Made by a program: the position numbers and the translations under genes. From NCBI GenBank assembly GCA_016205025.1, contig JACQJO010000052.1:1-60745 (forward strand): a stretch of DNA of 60,745 nt, read 5' to 3'. Below are positions 60,546 to 60,745 of this stretch, piece by piece; the first letter of the stretch is position 1, and each line of letters begins with the position of its first letter. The notes beneath the pieces are model-generated. The model made no database searches. It saw only the letters and a program-made list of their open reading frames with translations, and was not told where the DNA came from. The DNA is from Elusimicrobiota bacterium (GTDB lineage: Bacteria; Elusimicrobiota; Elusimicrobia; JACQPE01).

Positions 60546-60598
60546 GTCACAAAGACGCCGATCTCCAGCGCGGCGATCGCGATCAGATGCTGACGCAT
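60503..60598 (-). CDS. Possible small membrane protein (31 residues)
   Basis: ATG 60598 on the minus strand has a strong GGAGGG 6 nt upstream. The product MRQHLIAIAALEIGVFVTYA then LIALSTKILGV is one hydrophobic span. It ends at a stop inside the antisense 3' end of the csaB-like gene (overlap 60503-60545). The ribosome site and hydrophobic profile support it, but length and overlap make it tentative. Confidence 0.4.
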   Translation of the reverse strand: MRQHLIAIAALEIGVFVTYALIALSTKILGV

Positions 60599-60745
60599 GG
60601 TTAACCCTCCGTGTGTCCAGAATAATGCTCTACAAGGCTAGTTGGTTGACACGTACCAACCAGGGGATATTTCCCGTTCGCCCCTGTAGGCTGAATCCTC
60701 CTTTAACGAGCGATCGTTATAAGGAAAGCGGGTTGACAAAGGGAC
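60599..60745. other. Terminal non-coding stretch
   Basis: No gene seen. Contains a short dyad TTGGT/ACCAA near 60632-60650 and TTGACA at 60643 and 60733. The second TTGACA could be the -35 of a promoter running out of the window. Confidence 0.3.

Noticed and set aside
60670..60710. Sequence GGCTGAATCCTCCTTTAA resembling the 3' end of 16S rRNA
   Set aside because: It lacks two bases of the anti-Shine-Dalgarno block and has no helix 45 or other rRNA sequence upstream. Probably chance.

Overview
The window is about 60.7 kb of gene-dense bacterial chromosome with a Gram-negative envelope. It carries Kdo and heptose synthesis (kdsA, kdsD, a heptose-7-phosphate kinase), LPS export (lptC-lptA-lptB), periplasmic folding factors, lipoproteins and a beta-barrel-like protein. 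The combination of regulatory PTS genes (ptsN, hprK, rapZ, mannose-type EIIA and EIIB, HPr, EI) beside lepA/lepB, a GT117-like DUF2723 protein, DUF5693 next to a CsaB-like pyruvyltransferase, and a fibre-like protein with GIGT...KLHV repeats suggests Elusimicrobiota or a nearby lineage such as Omnitrophota. That placement is inference from gene content only. No rRNA, tRNA or CRISPR was found.

Layout. 1-140: 3' end of a group II intron. 188-1568 (-): two envelope proteins. 1.98-9.6 kb: DUF2723/TPR glycosyltransferase, TPR protein, giant coiled-coil membrane protein, metallopeptidase-TPR protein. 9.6-13.0 kb (-): beta-lactamase-like serine hydrolase, a small transposed palindrome with 9-bp target duplication, and an amino-acid ABC transporter with fused binding protein and permease. 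13.2-17.8 kb: tyrosine/homogentisate breakdown genes interrupted by an IS scar and hicBA. 19.4-28.4 kb: birA, heptose kinase, pyrG, kdsA, zinc-ribbon protein, kdsD, mfd. 28.5-37 kb: accessory surface proteins and GT-C membrane proteins, several unrecognised. 37.2-42.8 kb: two PpiC-type foldases, acyl-CoA carboxylase beta, lptCAB. 42.9-52.3 kb: hpf, ptsN, hprK, rapZ, EIIA, EIIB, HPr, EI, lepA, lepB. 52.3-60.5 kb: hemW, a tRNA nucleotidyltransferase-like gene, M50 protease, trpS, scpAB, DUF5693 and csaB.

The most unusual content is repetitive DNA that is built to be translated. (1) A 133/181-bp palindromic element occurs five times plus one remnant. It has ~31-bp inverted ends and makes 8-bp target duplications, so each insertion adds 141 or 189 bp, both multiples of three. 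It is read in frame inside mfd, the csaB-like gene, a foldase gene and hemW, in either orientation, and supplies a new stop to trpS. (2) Operon junctions are filled by a modular repeat: a hairpin overlapping the upstream stop (TGAAAATTT), two inverted arms of a 7-8-bp tandem unit, then a GCGAGG tail 6-7 nt before the next start codon. Five of these junctions are open from one stop to the next start and can be read as one small ORF. (3) Interrupted inverted tandem repeats sit at gene 5' ends or inside genes, with the purine-rich arm always first. They encode a basic stretch followed by a hydrophobic stretch, that is a signal peptide, lipoprotein signal or membrane anchor (lptC, lptA, the metallopeptidase, the DUF2723 protein and a free 28-residue ORF). 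Together these suggest a genome where repeats spread through operons while keeping translation running, and sometimes become protein-targeting sequences.
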